This document shows, one piece after another, positions 5,755 to 5,816 of a DNA stretch of 5,816 bases. The notes beneath the pieces were generated by a model. It had not been told where the DNA came from. It saw only the letters and a program-made list of their open reading frames with translations, and ran no database searches. The DNA comes from Bacillota bacterium (GTDB lineage Bacteria; Bacillota; Clostridia; Christensenellales; SZUA-584). Every line of letters begins with the position of its first letter. Positions within the stretch are counted from its first letter, which is position 1. The stretch covers positions 1-5,816 of the forward strand of contig JAEZNC010000265.1 of the NCBI GenBank assembly GCA_023441905.1. The letters are read 5' to 3'. Position numbers and translations under genes: made by a program.

Positions 5755-5816
5755 GTCATTCCGATGGAGCGCGAGCGGAAGAGGAATCCCATGGTTAAGA
5801 GCATAAAGAGTTGGGA
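5755..5816. repeat. Left part of a palindromic intergenic repeat, cut by the window edge
   Basis: The stretch GTCATTCCGATGGAGCG... GAGGAATCCCA (5755-5791) resembles, from memory, the GTCATTCCGAGC/GAGGAATC-type intergenic repeats that are frequent in clostridial and other bacterial genomes. Such elements usually continue through a loop into a complementary right arm beginning TGGGATTCC. The window ends with TTGGGA: TCCCA (5787-5791) already pairs with TGGGA (5812-5816) around a 20-base loop. Internally, ATTCC (5758-5762) also complements GGAAT (5783-5787). No gene is visible here. Without the bases beyond 5816 the full palindrome cannot be confirmed. Confidence 0.45.

Noticed and set aside
4854..5804. 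Long open frame of 316 codons on the minus strand
   Set aside because: It lies opposite the PepSY-like gene and runs across its terminator. The translation has no recognisable domain, and the + strand gene has a good ribosome binding site and a coherent membrane-protein layout. It is a shadow frame.
1..5816. CRISPR arrays, insertion sequences, attachment sites or rRNA genes
   Set aside because: No regularly spaced repeats, transposase or integrase reading frames, or RNA-gene signatures were found on either strand.

Overview
The window carries five protein-coding genes, all on the + strand. They fall into two transcription blocks separated by a strong intrinsic terminator and closed by a second one. 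Base composition is moderately GC-rich. A BlaI/MecI-type repressor, a VanW-domain surface protein, clear AGGAGG-type ribosome binding sites and an OmpR-type regulator paired with a HAMP histidine kinase all point to a Gram-positive host. An uncultured member of the Clostridia is my best guess. That is inferred from gene families and style, not from any marker gene.

Region 1 (1-659): a short leader with a near-perfect inverted repeat, then a BlaI/MecI-family repressor gene (81-476). The intergenic stretch after it has two parts: a second inverted repeat, and a promoter whose -35 and -10 lie inside a dyad and tandem repeat of ATGTGTAT. This promoter serves the next gene. No BlaR1/MecR1-type sensor protease is present in the window.

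Region 2 (660-2470): a 582-residue membrane-anchored VanW-domain protein with upstream peptidoglycan-binding-like segments and a G5-like C-terminal part. It ends at a GC-rich hairpin followed by six T's. Its start is set at 660 by the ribosome binding site, 27 codons inside the longest reading frame.

Region 3 (2471-5724): a promoter overlapping an 11-bp-spaced direct repeat that resembles a PhoP box, then a response regulator (2583-3242), a sensor histidine kinase overlapping it by 4 bases (3239-4624), and a membrane-anchored protein with a low-complexity linker and a PepSY-like extracytoplasmic region (4674-5669). A second intrinsic terminator follows. These three genes look like one operon: a two-component system plus an exported protein that may act as its sensor accessory or its output.

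Region 4 (5725-5816): no gene. It appears to hold the left part of a palindromic intergenic repeat cut off by the window edge.

Read together, the locus looks like a cell-envelope regulatory and surface-protein cluster: a repressor that may control the VanW gene, and a two-component system with a probable envelope partner. The families are all known. The less ordinary points are the operator-like architecture at 573-608, the PhoP-box-like repeat at 2533-2549, the cysteine-rich regulator/kinase pair, and the PepSY-like third gene.
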